Assembly: GCF_000770635.1 (NCBI RefSeq)
Contig: NZ_AVBF01000003.1
Coordinates: forward strand, 85,743-149,742
DNA from: Pontibacillus yanchengensis Y32
Lineage (GTDB): Bacteria; Bacillota; Bacilli; Bacillales; BH030062
Direction: 5' to 3'
DNA length: 64,000 nucleotides
Below are positions 1-8,144 of the stretch, one piece after another (within the stretch, counting starts at the first letter, position 1; each line of letters opens with the position of its first letter). The notes beneath the pieces are model-generated. The model saw only the letters and a list, made by a program, of their open reading frames with translations, was not told the origin of the DNA and did no database searches. Position numbers and translations under genes: made by a program.

Positions 1-613
1 AGAAAATAAATGTGGATGATACCGCTAGGGGTGTACCTAATATTCCTTCTGTTGTGAAATACATGGACTGGACTAGGTTATCTAAATCCACTCCTCGGTG
101 GATGAGGAAGCCAGGCATTTGGCGGCCCCAATAAGCGTAAGCAAGAAATAGTGCTGCTATAATCGTTATTGGTAAACCTACAGCACGTCGTGTTGCTTCT
201 AGGATTAGAATCACAGCCAAAATACCAACGTAAAAATCCACTTGGGAAATTTGACCTGCACTTTGAACAAGTTCGTTATACTGAATTGGCCAGTATGCTC
301 CTACGCCAACCCCTAATATGGATAAAATATAATCATACCAGCTTAACTTTCCTCTAGCTTGTTTCTTTTTTGTCGCTGGGTAAAGGAGGAAAACGAGTCC
401 TAAACCAAAGCCGAGGTGAATGGGACGATGTATTTGCGCTGGCAATCGTTCAAATACAGTAAACCACACTTGATAAAGAGAGAAGGCTAGTAAGCCAAAG
501 AAGACAATCTTCGCTAATATACCTGAAAGCTCTCGCGAACCTGATTCTTTATCGTACTTACTCAACACTTCCTTTTGTTGTTCTTGAGATAATGATTGAT
601 CTTGATCACTCAA
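1..613 (-). CDS. TRAP transporter permease, fused small/large type (partial, 3' end outside window)
   Basis: This is the N-terminal 204 codons of a fused TRAP transporter permease of the kind that partners TAXI binding proteins. It would form the membrane part of a cation-driven solute importer. Several hydrophobic segments are visible, and a conserved stretch reads LEATRRAVG. The start is taken as TTG at 613, with AAAGGAG nine bases upstream; it overlaps the end of the DUF1850 gene by 8 bases. The frame stays open to base 1, so the gene continues beyond the window. The substrate cannot be told from sequence; TAXI systems often carry C4-dicarboxylates or glutamate-like solutes. Family call is firm, exact start less so. 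Confidence 0.88.
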   Translation of the reverse strand, partial: MSDQDQSLSQEQQKEVLSKYDKESGSRELSGILAKIVFFGLLAFSLYQVWFTVFERLPAQIHRPIHLGFGLGLVFLLYPATKKKQARGKLSWYDYILSILGVGVGAYWPIQYNELVQSAGQISQVDFYVGILAVILILEATRRAVGLPITIIAALFLAYAYWGRQMPGFLIHRGVDLDNLVQSMYFTTEGILGTPLAVSSTFIF

Positions 614-1139
614 GCATATTCACTCCTTTCCAGAGCTGCCACCTGCTTCGTTTTTTTGCATCGATGGATAGGTTTGTTCCTGCTCCGACGTAGTCTTTTA
701 ATAAATGAGTCTGATTATTGTGTATGACTTTATGCTCTGCCCTAACCTGTCCCACTGACAAGTTCAATTCTTCAAATGGTTTTGTATCATCACTTTTCTC
801 AATAATGTATTTCCCGTCCTCCATCCGAAAGGTGTCATCCCCATGCGCATTAGAAGGCATACCAATTGCTGTATCTTCGTACACCAGTTTTATCGGTTTG
901 ATGTTTCCCCCATTAACTTGGTAGTACTCTACTACTTCAGATAAATGAACAGAGTGGGTGTACTTGATTTGGAAGTTATGATTATCTTTCAATGGCAGAT
1001 AGGCCAATAAGTTACCTGATCTTTGTTGTTCCAAAGTAAGTATATAGTGGTATGGGTAAAAAATAAATACGGCGAGGGCCGCTATAATAATGAATATAAA
1101 TGCGGTTAATGTGCCCCATGTTTTAATTGAACGTGCCAT
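606..1139 (-). CDS. DUF1850 domain protein of the TRAP-TAXI operon
   Basis: A 177-residue protein with one N-terminal membrane segment (residues about 10-30) and an extracytoplasmic domain. The core motif around residues 55-75 reads FQIKYTHSVHLSEV, typical of DUF1850. This family is repeatedly found between the binding protein and the fused permease of TAXI transporters, which is its position here. Its biochemical role is unknown; an accessory role in the transporter is inferred from position. A ribosome site AAGGGG precedes the ATG at 1139. Confidence 0.85.
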   Translation of the reverse strand: MARSIKTWGTLTAFIFIIIAALAVFIFYPYHYILTLEQQRSGNLLAYLPLKDNHNFQIKYTHSVHLSEVVEYYQVNGGNIKPIKLVYEDTAIGMPSNAHGDDTFRMEDGKYIIEKSDDTKPFEELNLSVGQVRAEHKVIHNNQTHLLKDYVGAGTNLSIDAKKRSRWQLWKGVNMLE

Positions 1140-1212
1140 TGATACCCCTTCTTATATAGAAGGAAAAGATAGGCCTTAAGTGGCCTATCTCCCCTTTTTC
1201 TGTCCTACTTTC

Positions 1213-2220
1213 TTACTTACTGATTCCTTTTTCATCAAAGTATTTCTTTGCACCAGGGTGAAGCTCAATTCCTACCCCTTCTAGTGCGCTTTCAGCAGTA
1301 ATGAATTCGCCTTTTGTATGAGAAATAGCATCCGTGTTTTCAAAGATTGCTTTTGTCATATTGTAGACAAGATCTTCACTTAGATCCTCACGTGTTACAA
1401 GCATAGCTTGAACAGCTACTGTTGTTACGTCGCTTTTCAAGCCATACGTTCCTTCTTTGACCGTATCTTTTGCATAGTAAGGGAATTCTTCTTTCAATTC
1501 ATTGATTTTATCTTCCTTAACCGGAACAATATTCACATCTGTTGTCGCAGCTAGACCTTCTACTGCACCAGTTGGTGTACCAGACGTGATGAATGCCGCA
1601 TCAATAGAGCCATCTTGAATACCAGATGTAGATTCACCGAAGTCCAAGTTTTGAGCATCGATATCATCTGTGCTTAATCCATGAATCTCAAGGATGTTCT
1701 CAGCATTTGCACGTGTACCTGAACCAGGTGCACCGATGGATACAGTTTTTCCTTCAAGGTCCTCTACCGATTCAATTCCTGATTCTTTTGTTGTCACGAT
1801 TTGAATGGTTTCAGGATAAAGAGAGCCCATCGCCTGAACGTTTTCGATTTTATTGTCTTTAAACATCAGCTTACCTTCAGCTGCATACGCAGCAATATCT
1901 GTCTGTACAAAAGCTACCTGACCATCGCCGTCAGCAATTTTTTTCATGTTTTCGACAGAGGCACCTGAAGATGTTGCGCTCGCTTCTACGTTCTCTAGGT
2001 TATCGTTGATTACTTTAGCAAAGGTTCCGCCAAGTGGGTAATATGTACCCTGGTTTCCACCAGTTAACATGCTGACAAATTGCTTGCCACCACTGTCACC
2101 TTCACCACTTTCTCCACCGTTTCCTTCACTTCCGCTGTCAGCTGTACCGCCACCACATGCAGCAAGTACTAGTGAAAGCGCTACCATTAATAATAATCCC
2201 AAAAAGCCTTTTTGTTTCAT
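1213..2220 (-). CDS. TAXI family TRAP transporter solute-binding lipoprotein
   Basis: A 335-residue extracytoplasmic binding protein. The signal peptide ends in a lipobox LAAC with the lipidated Cys at residue 22, followed by a Gly/Ser/Glu-rich linker and the TAXI domain (GGNQGTYYPLGG near residue 60). The ATG at 2220 is chosen because it gives the lipoprotein signal directly and has a ribosome site GGGGG; an upstream in-frame start at 2265 would lie inside the predicted promoter. It delivers substrate to the fused permease encoded downstream, with the DUF1850 protein between them in one operon. Confidence 0.92.
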   Translation of the reverse strand: MKQKGFLGLLLMVALSLVLAACGGGTADSGSEGNGGESGEGDSGGKQFVSMLTGGNQGTYYPLGGTFAKVINDNLENVEASATSSGASVENMKKIADGDGQVAFVQTDIAAYAAEGKLMFKDNKIENVQAMGSLYPETIQIVTTKESGIESVEDLEGKTVSIGAPGSGTRANAENILEIHGLSTDDIDAQNLDFGESTSGIQDGSIDAAFITSGTPTGAVEGLAATTDVNIVPVKEDKINELKEEFPYYAKDTVKEGTYGLKSDVTTVAVQAMLVTREDLSEDLVYNMTKAIFENTDAISHTKGEFITAESALEGVGIELHPGAKKYFDEKGISK

Positions 2221-2255
2221 AAATGAACCCCCTTGTTTATAATAAGTTGCTAGAT

Positions 2256-2284
2256 ATTTTACCAAGTTAATGCGCTACTAACAA
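2256..2284 (-). promoter_or_regulatory. Predicted SigA promoter of the TRAP-TAXI operon
   Basis: On the minus strand, TTGTTA (2279-2284) and TAAAAT (2256-2261) are separated by 17 bases, about 35 bases upstream of the binding-protein start. It is a pattern match only. Apart from this and the terminator-like palindrome at 2506-2528, I see nothing else in the gap 2221-2583. Confidence 0.55.
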
Positions 2285-2494
2285 TTGGGTAAAATACCTA
2301 TTTTTGAAAATTTTTATAATTTATTTATCATCCAAGTATGTTTCTTTTTTCACCCCCTAAAAAGCTCCCTTTTTAAAATTAGGTATTTCTCTTACTCTTT
2401 CATTAATAATATTCTATTTATTTACATTTACCCCATTTTATAGAAGTAAATCATAAATCTACATGTTCGTACCTTCTTAATACTATTTAGCACA

Positions 2495-2528
2495 AACCAA
2501 ATAACCCTGCACCAAAGATTGGCACAGG
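2495..2528 (-). terminator. Possible terminator of the PgpA-like gene
   Basis: An imperfect 23-base palindrome (CCTG..CCAA around an AGA centre, arms 2506-2515 and 2519-2528) lies 56 bases past the stop of the gene at 2584. On the minus strand it is followed by a weak GTTATTTGG run, so termination strength is uncertain. Confidence 0.4.
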
Positions 2529-2583
2529 ATTGTGATATACCCTAGTAGGTTATACTAAATAGACCAAGATTTATTAGATGAAA

Positions 2584-3147
2584 TTAGCTTAGTCGATCTT
2601 CTTCGTCACGAATCTTCATCTCGTCTTCTTCTAGCTCTTCCTCATAGTCACGCAGGCGGTGAGCGATTCTTCCAGAAGCATTTGCCGCAATACTTGCGAT
2701 GATATCATCCAAAAATGTATGTACACCATTAACTTCTTTCGTGTCCAGTTCCTTGATTAGGCCAATTTTTTGCTTATCAAGGTGACCATATGTTGTGACA
2801 GCAATACTTCCATAACCAAATACTGCACCTAACGCAATAGTCTCATCCACACCAAATAGTCCTTCATCCGATTCAACAATTTGTTGAAGTGGCTGAGATA
2901 ATTGATTGTTTTCGGCTAGCTTATCTAGTTCAATACCGACTAATATGGCATGTTGAATTTCTCGTTTTTCTAAAACACGATCCACGCTCTCATAACAATC
3001 ATCCATTGTTAACGTGTCTGTATATTGGGCTTGCATTTCATAAACGATATCAGCAATTCCTTGTACAGTTGCTCCACGTTCTTGTAGTAATTCGCGGGCT
3101 GAACGTTCCACCTCACGACTATGCACCTGATTAGTTGTTTGTGCCAA
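2584..3147 (-). CDS. Phosphatidylglycerophosphatase A-like protein (YutG/YpjQ family)
   Basis: A 187-residue protein with the PgpA-like signature VNGVHTFLDDIIASIAANA in its C-terminal half, preceded by GVDETIALGAVFGYGSIAV. Members are proposed to dephosphorylate phosphatidylglycerophosphate or have a related phospholipid role; in Bacillus the paralogues YutG and YpjQ belong here and I cannot decide between them. The tail (about 25 residues) is strongly acidic. The start is TTG at 3147, eight bases after AAGGGGG. It is transcribed alone, divergent from the hydrolase gene at 3331. Confidence 0.8.
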   Translation of the reverse strand: MAQTTNQVHSREVERSARELLQERGATVQGIADIVYEMQAQYTDTLTMDDCYESVDRVLEKREIQHAILVGIELDKLAENNQLSQPLQQIVESDEGLFGVDETIALGAVFGYGSIAVTTYGHLDKQKIGLIKELDTKEVNGVHTFLDDIIASIAANASGRIAHRLRDYEEELEEDEMKIRDEEDRLS

Positions 3148-3330
3148 CCTGTTGTCCCCCTTACATCATGCTTGTTTACAATAATTATACATTCCCTTTG
3201 TGTATCCGAGTAAACTCCTAAATCCTACTCTTTTATTTTGTTTATGATACACTAAACGTATTGGCGTTTATAAAGTAATTTTATAGGGAATTGGGAAGGA
3301 TAACTTCCTGTATTGATAAGGAGGTAGATT

Positions 3331-4062
3331 ATGGGCAGAGATGGAACAATGGTCGATCATACAATTGAAAGTAAATACTTAGAAGAATCTTTGACGGTGA
3401 AAATGTATAAGCCGTCCTCGTTTTCTCCTTTATACAAGTATCACATATGTATTATGCAAGACGGGGATGACTACATGCAGCTTGGTCGAATTGCTACCCT
3501 AAGTGATCGCTACCATGAAGACCAATCCATTGAGAATACAATTTTTGTTGGGATTCATTACAATGACAAATATGATCGCCGTGAAAAATATCACCCAGAT
3601 GGAAGTAAATTTTCAGCTTATATGAAGTTTTTAGCAAACGAAGTCGTACCTTTATTAGATGAAGAGTTGCCAACCTATCATATGGGAGGCTCTCGCTCTT
3701 TAATGGGAGATTCTCTTGGTGGTACGATGGCGCTTATGACAGCTATTAAGTATCCTAATACGTTTGGAAAAGTCATCATGCAATCCCCATATGTAGATGA
3801 TTACGTACTAAATCAAGTCGAACAAAGTAAAGAAATCTCCTCTATGGATATCTATCATACGATAGGAAATGAGGAGACAGATGTTCCTACAACGGATGGG
3901 GATCGTCAGGACTTTCTCACTCCAAACCGTAAATTAAGGGATGTTTTACAGAAAAAGTGTTCAAGCTATACGTATCATGAATTAGATGGGGAACATACGT
4001 GGAAATACTGGCAAAAAGATTTAAAGCGTGTTCTACCAACCATGTTTGGACAAGATGAATAG
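3331..4062 (+). CDS. yjcH: Alpha/beta-hydrolase esterase, YjcH-like
   Basis: A 243-residue hydrolase of the enterochelin-esterase-like alpha/beta fold. The nucleophile elbow is GDSLGG (Ser near residue 128) and a plausible catalytic His lies in DGEHTWKYW near the C-terminus. The ATG at 3331 follows AAGGAGG by six bases. It is followed by yjcG and yjcF homologues, the same trio as in B. subtilis, which supports the name. The substrate is unknown. Confidence 0.82.
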   Translation: MGRDGTMVDHTIESKYLEESLTVKMYKPSSFSPLYKYHICIMQDGDDYMQLGRIATLSDRYHEDQSIENTIFVGIHYNDKYDRREKYHPDGSKFSAYMKFLANEVVPLLDEELPTYHMGGSRSLMGDSLGGTMALMTAIKYPNTFGKVIMQSPYVDDYVLNQVEQSKEISSMDIYHTIGNEETDVPTTDGDRQDFLTPNRKLRDVLQKKCSSYTYHELDGEHTWKYWQKDLKRVLPTMFGQDE

Positions 4063-4231
4063 GGTAATAATGCCTAGCTTATAACAATAATTTGTCTTGA
4101 AAAAACAATGAAAAATCTATAAGAATGATGTCAGAAAATTTGATATAATAGATTCATTCCATAGAGCGCTTCAAATTCATGAAGCATAGTAACATTTACA
4201 ATAAACATTATTATTATCGGGAGGTTATAGG

Positions 4232-4744
4232 ATGAAATATGGTATAGCAATTTTTCCATCAAAAGACATCCAAGATGTAGCTAATTCTTATCGGATGCGT
4301 TACGACCCTCATTACGCACTTATTCCACCACATATCACTTTAAAGGAAGCGTTTGAGGAAGAAGATGAAGACATCGAGAAAGTAGTCGAGGAAATCTCGG
4401 AAGTCGCAAAAGAGACAAACCCTTTTTCCATGGCTATTCGTAAATTAAGTACATTTTCTCCAGTAACGAACACAATATATATGAAGGTAGAAGCAAGTGA
4501 AGAGCTACAAAACCTTCATGACCGATTAAATCGTACAGATATTCCAAAAGAGGATACGTTTAACTTCGTACCTCATATCACCATCGCTCAAAAGCTGTCA
4601 GATGATGAGCATTCTGATGTGTACGGCAGCTTACAAATGAAGAGTTTTGAATTTGAAGAAAGAATTGATCGTTTTCAACTGCTCTATCAATTAGATAATG
4701 GATCATGGACGGTATATGAAACCTTCCGTCTTGGAAAGGGTTAA
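4232..4744 (+). CDS. yjcG: 2H phosphoesterase / 2'-5' RNA ligase-like protein YjcG
   Basis: A 170-residue protein with the two HxT motifs that define the 2H phosphoesterase superfamily: HITLKEAF near residue 35 and HITIAQK near residue 113. The members hydrolyse cyclic or 2'-5' phosphodiester bonds; the physiological substrate of YjcG is not known. Ribosome site GGGAGG precedes the ATG by six bases. It lies six bases before the yjcF homologue and is probably co-transcribed with it. Confidence 0.9.
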   Translation: MKYGIAIFPSKDIQDVANSYRMRYDPHYALIPPHITLKEAFEEEDEDIEKVVEEISEVAKETNPFSMAIRKLSTFSPVTNTIYMKVEASEELQNLHDRLNRTDIPKEDTFNFVPHITIAQKLSDDEHSDVYGSLQMKSFEFEERIDRFQLLYQLDNGSWTVYETFRLGKG

Positions 4745-4749
4745 GCCAC

Positions 4750-5178
4750 GTGAACATTCAACAAGCCACTACAGAACAACAAAAGAAAGACGCTTTCTTC
4801 GTTCGTCAAAAAGTATTTGTCGAAGAACAACATGTTCCGATTGAACAAGAATTAGATCAATTTGATGAATACGCAACTCATTTCGTAGGATATGAACACG
4901 ATGCTCCCGTTGCCGCGAGTCGCCTTCGTTTCGTAGAAGGATACGGTAAGCTCGAACGTATTGCTGTTGTGAAAGATTATCGAGGCAATTCCTTCGGAAA
5001 GCAGATGATTCTATTTATGGAGGATTTCGTAAAGGAAGAAGGATACTCCAAAACCAAACTCAATGCTCAAACGAGGGCAATTGGCTTTTATGAATCATTA
5101 GGCTATGAAGTTATTTCTGATGAAGAATTCATGGACGCAGGAATACCACATAAGACCATGACAAAATCATTAAGCTAG
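4750..5178 (+). CDS. yjcF: GNAT family N-acetyltransferase YjcF
   Basis: A 142-residue GNAT acetyltransferase. The acetyl-CoA-binding segment is ERIAVVKDYRGNSFGKQM (R-G-N-S-F-G in place of the usual Q/RxxGxG/A). The start is a GTG at 4750; the ribosome site GGAAAGGG overlaps the end of yjcG, which argues for translational coupling. Substrate unknown. A strong terminator follows. Confidence 0.88.
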   Translation: MNIQQATTEQQKKDAFFVRQKVFVEEQHVPIEQELDQFDEYATHFVGYEHDAPVAASRLRFVEGYGKLERIAVVKDYRGNSFGKQMILFMEDFVKEEGYSKTKLNAQTRAIGFYESLGYEVISDEEFMDAGIPHKTMTKSLS

Positions 5179-5209
5179 AGCAAAAGTTCATAATCGAAAT
5201 AAACCTATA

Positions 5210-5249
5210 TCGCATGTGAGTCCACCAGGGATTCACATGCGATTCTTTT
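5210..5249 (+). terminator. Terminator of the yjcH-yjcG-yjcF cluster
   Basis: A perfect 10-bp stem TCGCATGTGA/TCACATGCGA followed by TTCTTTT, 32 bases after the yjcF stop. Confidence 0.85.
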
Positions 5250-5399
5250 ATGAGATTTTTTTCTGTAAAATTAGGGGGATCTTGAATTTTAAAGTGATGG
5301 TTTGATTTAACCTTTACCCTAAATGATTTGTTTTGTGGTATAACTCCTCTCTCATCTGTCAAAAATGGATATAACCATAACAGAAAGGATGAGGGGAGA

Positions 5400-6074
5400 A
5401 TGGTATTTGGTCAAATTTTTATCGAGACACTAATTGGCTTTTTATGCTTATTCGTACTAACCAAACTACTTGGCAAATCACAAATCACTCAAATTACGGC
5501 CTTTGATTTTATTTCTGCTCTTGTTCTTGGGGAATTAGTGGGAAATGCTTTATACGATAAGGAAGTGGGAATTCCGCAAATTTTGTTTGCAGTTTTTCTG
5601 TGGGGCATCTTGATATACACGACTGAGGTTATTACGCAAAAATTGAAAGGAACTCGTGCTCTCCTAGAAGGTCGACCTACCATTATTATCTATAAGGGAA
5701 AGCTTCAAAAAGACAACTTAACTAAAGGGAAATTAGATATTAACCAACTTCAGCATTTATTACGTGCAAAGGATGTTTTTTCATTAACAGAGGTAGAATA
5801 TGCAATATTAGAAACGAACGGAACCGTATCGGTCTTGAAAAAATCCTTACAGCAAACTACGACCAGGGATGATTTAAACTTACAGCCAGAATCTGTCCCT
5901 CTTCCACGGAGTGTTATAACCGATGGGGAAGTAATATGGGATAACCTTCAAGAGGTCGGGTTTGATAAAGCATGGTTACTTGAACAACTCAAACAACAAC
6001 AGATTTCTTCGCCGAAGGATGTTCTGTATGCTGAATATAAAGAAGGAGAAGCTTTGTATGTAGTACCATACTAA
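5400..6074 (+). CDS. DUF421 membrane protein (YetF/YrbG-like)
   Basis: A 224-residue protein with three hydrophobic segments in the first 85 residues followed by two soluble DUF421 repeats. Signatures such as LLGKSQITQITAFDF near residue 22 and LLEGRPTIIIYKG near residue 88 place it with the Bacillus YetF/YrbG/YkjA/YdfS group. These are spore or stationary-phase membrane proteins of unknown biochemical function. The ATG at 5400 follows AAAGGATGAGGGG; an upstream in-frame start at 5328 has no ribosome site and would add non-conserved residues. Confidence 0.88.
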   Translation: MVFGQIFIETLIGFLCLFVLTKLLGKSQITQITAFDFISALVLGELVGNALYDKEVGIPQILFAVFLWGILIYTTEVITQKLKGTRALLEGRPTIIIYKGKLQKDNLTKGKLDINQLQHLLRAKDVFSLTEVEYAILETNGTVSVLKKSLQQTTTRDDLNLQPESVPLPRSVITDGEVIWDNLQEVGFDKAWLLEQLKQQQISSPKDVLYAEYKEGEALYVVPY

Positions 6075-6090
6075 GCTTCTCCTTTTTTAT
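6043..6090 (+). terminator. Terminator overlapping the end of the DUF421 gene
   Basis: A perfect 12-bp stem AAGGAGAAGCTT/AAGCTTCTCCTT followed by TTTT. The left arm lies inside the coding sequence, so it also encodes the residues KEGEAL near the C-terminus. Confidence 0.85.
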
Positions 6091-6100
6091 CTTTTAGGTA

Positions 6101-6192
6101 AATCGCTGCATCACGCAGCAACATCGAACCAACCCACGTCGTGTGGGCAGCAGTTTGTACGTCGCTAAACGGGCGCCTTGAGCTTTTGTTCT
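6101..6192 (-). repeat. R1 repeat copy (reverse orientation, 5' half only)
   Basis: Read on the minus strand this is nearly identical to the first half of the longer copy at 45418: GAACAAAAGC, then AGCGACGTA, CCCACACGACGTGGGTTGG and TTGCTGCGTGATGCAGCGAT. The internal palindrome CCCACACGACGTGGG is kept. It sits between the DUF421 terminator and the end of the metallohydrolase gene. Confidence 0.8.
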
Positions 6193-6199
6193 CTGCAAA

Positions 6200-7102
6200 C
6201 TATTCTTTTTCTTTAAGATTAAACATCCATCGATACTGATGAATTTGATACTCGATTTGTTCTTGCTTCAATAAAGCAATAAGATATGCCGTAATTGCTG
6301 TTCTGAATAACAACCATTGTGATAGTTGATTAACAGTTACTTTAAAGGTTTCACACATGTATGCGATTATCTCTTCATGACTTACAAATTCCTGATCTTC
6401 GATGTACTGTTTTAACATATGCAAAAGCTCATGGTGATAGGCAATATTTGCATCAACAGTGGGATGGAAGTCCTCTTCAAATTGCCCATGCCCAGGAACC
6501 GCCCCGTCGCACTTAATATCTTTCAAACGATAAAGGCTCTGAATCGCATGGTAGGCATCTGTAAGGAAAGGAATTTTGTGTTTATGAAGTTGCTCTTCGC
6601 TAAAATATGCATCGCCTGCGTACAAGCAGTCATGAATGAGAATTCCTAATTGATAATAGCTGTGCCCAGGTAATAAGAACGTTGTGAAATGGAAGCCGTC
6701 ACGCTCATACACTCCTTCCTGAAGCACTTCATCTATAAAAATCGGTTTTCCTTCTAGAAACTTGTTTCGTAACTCTGGTACAGGGTCATTTCCACCAAAT
6801 AAATAGAGAGGCTCAAGTGATGGGTTACGTAGAATAGCCTCTTCATAATAAGGGGCAAATGTATAAATTGGACGATCCTGCTGCAAATAAGACCCGCCAC
6901 CATAATGATCGGAGTGGGCATGGGTTATAAATAAATGGGTTACAGGTAAAGCATGTTCATCTAAATGGTCCAGCACTTTCTTCATGGTTTGAGCATCAAT
7001 ACCTGCATCAATAATCATGCCGGAATCGCCTTTATGGACATATCCTATGTTTACTGCGCCATGAAAATAGTAGCAAAAGTCATTGATTTGTTTAAATTGC
7101 AT
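6200..7102 (-). CDS. MBL-fold metallo-hydrolase
   Basis: A 300-residue protein with a metallo-beta-lactamase fold. The zinc motif HAHSDH is near residue 60, further ligands are LLPGHS near 143, AGDAYF near 163 and PGHGQ near 203. The last 90 residues form a helical tail with a probable winged-helix-like segment, as seen in glyoxalase II-like and LACTB2-like members. It probably hydrolyses a thioester or ester, but the substrate cannot be named. No clear operon partner; the start ATG at 7102 has only a weak ribosome site. Confidence 0.85.
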   Translation of the reverse strand: MQFKQINDFCYYFHGAVNIGYVHKGDSGMIIDAGIDAQTMKKVLDHLDEHALPVTHLFITHAHSDHYGGGSYLQQDRPIYTFAPYYEEAILRNPSLEPLYLFGGNDPVPELRNKFLEGKPIFIDEVLQEGVYERDGFHFTTFLLPGHSYYQLGILIHDCLYAGDAYFSEEQLHKHKIPFLTDAYHAIQSLYRLKDIKCDGAVPGHGQFEEDFHPTVDANIAYHHELLHMLKQYIEDQEFVSHEEIIAYMCETFKVTVNQLSQWLLFRTAITAYLIALLKQEQIEYQIHQYRWMFNLKEKE

Positions 7103-7127
7103 AGGGGACTACTCCTTCGGCATTTTA

Positions 7128-7436
7128 CTACACACTTTCGTTAAAATGCCGTCCAATTCCTGTTAACTCAGAGTAAATTTTTTGACCTTTTCCTGCATGA
7201 GTTGTATTTGGTGTATAAATTTGGTTAGTTTTTTTGGTGAATTGCTGCTTTTCCATACGTTCTTCATAGTCTTGAAATTCTTTGCGGTCTTCATCTCTCG
7301 GTTCGTTTTCACGTAAATTTTCTTCTAAGTCCAGCCTGAAGACAGGATCAACATGAAATGGATCTCGTTTCGGACTCTCAACACGTTCGCGGTAATCATT
7401 GTACTGATGATGCGCAATAGGTAAGATGTAACCCAT
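7128..7436 (-). CDS. Hypothetical protein, 102 residues, charged
   Basis: I do not recognise the family. The N-terminus MGYILPIAHHQYNDY is followed by a strongly charged middle rich in Arg, Glu and Asp. The start at 7436 is supported by AGGAGG eight bases upstream; a longer in-frame start at 7478 is less likely. It sits beside spore-coat genes, but no convincing sporulation promoter was found upstream. Confidence 0.6.
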   Translation of the reverse strand: MGYILPIAHHQYNDYRERVESPKRDPFHVDPVFRLDLEENLRENEPRDEDRKEFQDYEERMEKQQFTKKTNQIYTPNTTHAGKGQKIYSELTGIGRHFNESV

Positions 7437-7606
7437 AGTGTATTCCTCCTTGTAAATATGATCCTTATACATTACCATTACCCGAATTTTGCTATAGTTA
7501 TTCGCATGAATGGTCTGTTTTCATAGGGCTATACGTGAAAACAGGGCTAATGATGGAGCCGCTTACATTTATATTCTCCTTTACCAGACGAAAGTCCTCT
7601 TTTTTC

Positions 7607-7666
7607 GGTGCCAGACCCCCACTCCACTACCGCGTTACCGTTGCATAAGAGCGGGGGTCTGGCACC
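7607..7666. repeat. REP-like palindrome (GGTGCCAGACCCC type)
   Basis: Two 18-base arms (7607-7624 and 7649-7666) match at 17 of 18 positions as inverted repeats, with a 24-base loop. The arms read GGTGCCAGACCCCC. A related GTCAGACCCC palindrome lies at 43096-43147. A further GGCACCGAA follows at 7672. Confidence 0.8.
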
Positions 7667-7696
7667 AAAGAGGCACCGAACTCAAGCGCTTCATAC

Positions 7697-7728
7697 AAAA
7701 AGCTTCTTAAGTACATGACTTAAGAAGC
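7697..7728 (-). terminator. Terminator of the small-gene pair 8065-7730
   Basis: A perfect 11-bp stem GCTTCTTAAGT/ACTTAAGAAGC with a five-base loop, followed on the minus strand by TTTTTG, immediately after the stop codon at 7730. Confidence 0.85.
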
Positions 7729-7729
7729 A

Positions 7730-7954
7730 TTACTCTTCCATTTTCTTTTCTAATTGCTTCATGGCGTTTTCGATTTCATCCATACTTTTTTTAAAGGAAG
7801 GTTGCCAATCGTCATGCCACTCATTAAAATCTTTCTCAAATTTGGCGTGTTTTTTCTCAGGAAATTGGAGCCATTTTTCATTTTTTCCAAGGTGTTTATG
7901 AACATCATGAAACGGCTTCATCCAATGGGGTTGGAAAATTCGAATACGACCCAT
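7730..7954 (-). CDS. Small basic/aromatic protein, second gene of a SigK-type operon
   Basis: A 74-residue protein of unrecognised family, rich in Lys, His, Trp and Phe in the first two thirds and ending in a Lys/Glu coiled-coil-like tail (ENAMKQLEKKMEE). Its ATG directly abuts the stop codon of the 36-residue gene upstream (TAAATG), so the two are almost certainly one operon. The SigK-type promoter upstream of the pair and the adjacent coat genes suggest a spore-coat or late mother-cell role; this is inference. Confidence 0.65.
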   Translation of the reverse strand: MGRIRIFQPHWMKPFHDVHKHLGKNEKWLQFPEKKHAKFEKDFNEWHDDWQPSFKKSMDEIENAMKQLEKKMEE

Positions 7955-8065
7955 TTATCGGTTTTCCCTTTTTTTCTTGCCGCAACCACAGCCACTTTTC
8001 TTTTTCAAAGGTCTTGGGGAAACGCTTTTCTTTTGGCTTGGCTGAAGTTTTTTAGGTGATTTCAT
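7955..8065 (-). CDS. 36-residue Lys-rich peptide with GCGCG motif, putative spore-coat component
   Basis: The frame from ATG at 8065 to TAA at 7955 encodes a very basic peptide beginning MKSPKKLQPSQKK and carrying SGCGCGKKK near its end. A ribosome site AAAGGATGG stands nine bases upstream, and an excellent SigK-type promoter lies 38 bases further upstream. The closely spaced cysteines could crosslink or bind metal in the coat. I know no named family; coding status is supported by the RBS, promoter and abutting downstream gene. Confidence 0.62.
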   Translation of the reverse strand: MKSPKKLQPSQKKSVSPRPLKKKSGCGCGKKKRENR

Positions 8066-8103
8066 TGCCACTACCATCCTTTCTAGGAGAATGCATCTCT
8101 TTC

Positions 8104-8131
8104 TAGCATATGATGGTTTGCTTTAACTCGT
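8104..8131 (-). promoter_or_regulatory. SigK-type promoter for the GCGCG peptide operon
   Basis: On the minus strand AC, a 17-base spacer and CATATGCTA match the SigK consensus AC-N16/17-CATANNNTA exactly. SigK is the late mother-cell sigma factor for coat genes. Confidence 0.65.
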
Positions 8132-8144
8132 ATAGGTTGTTTCA

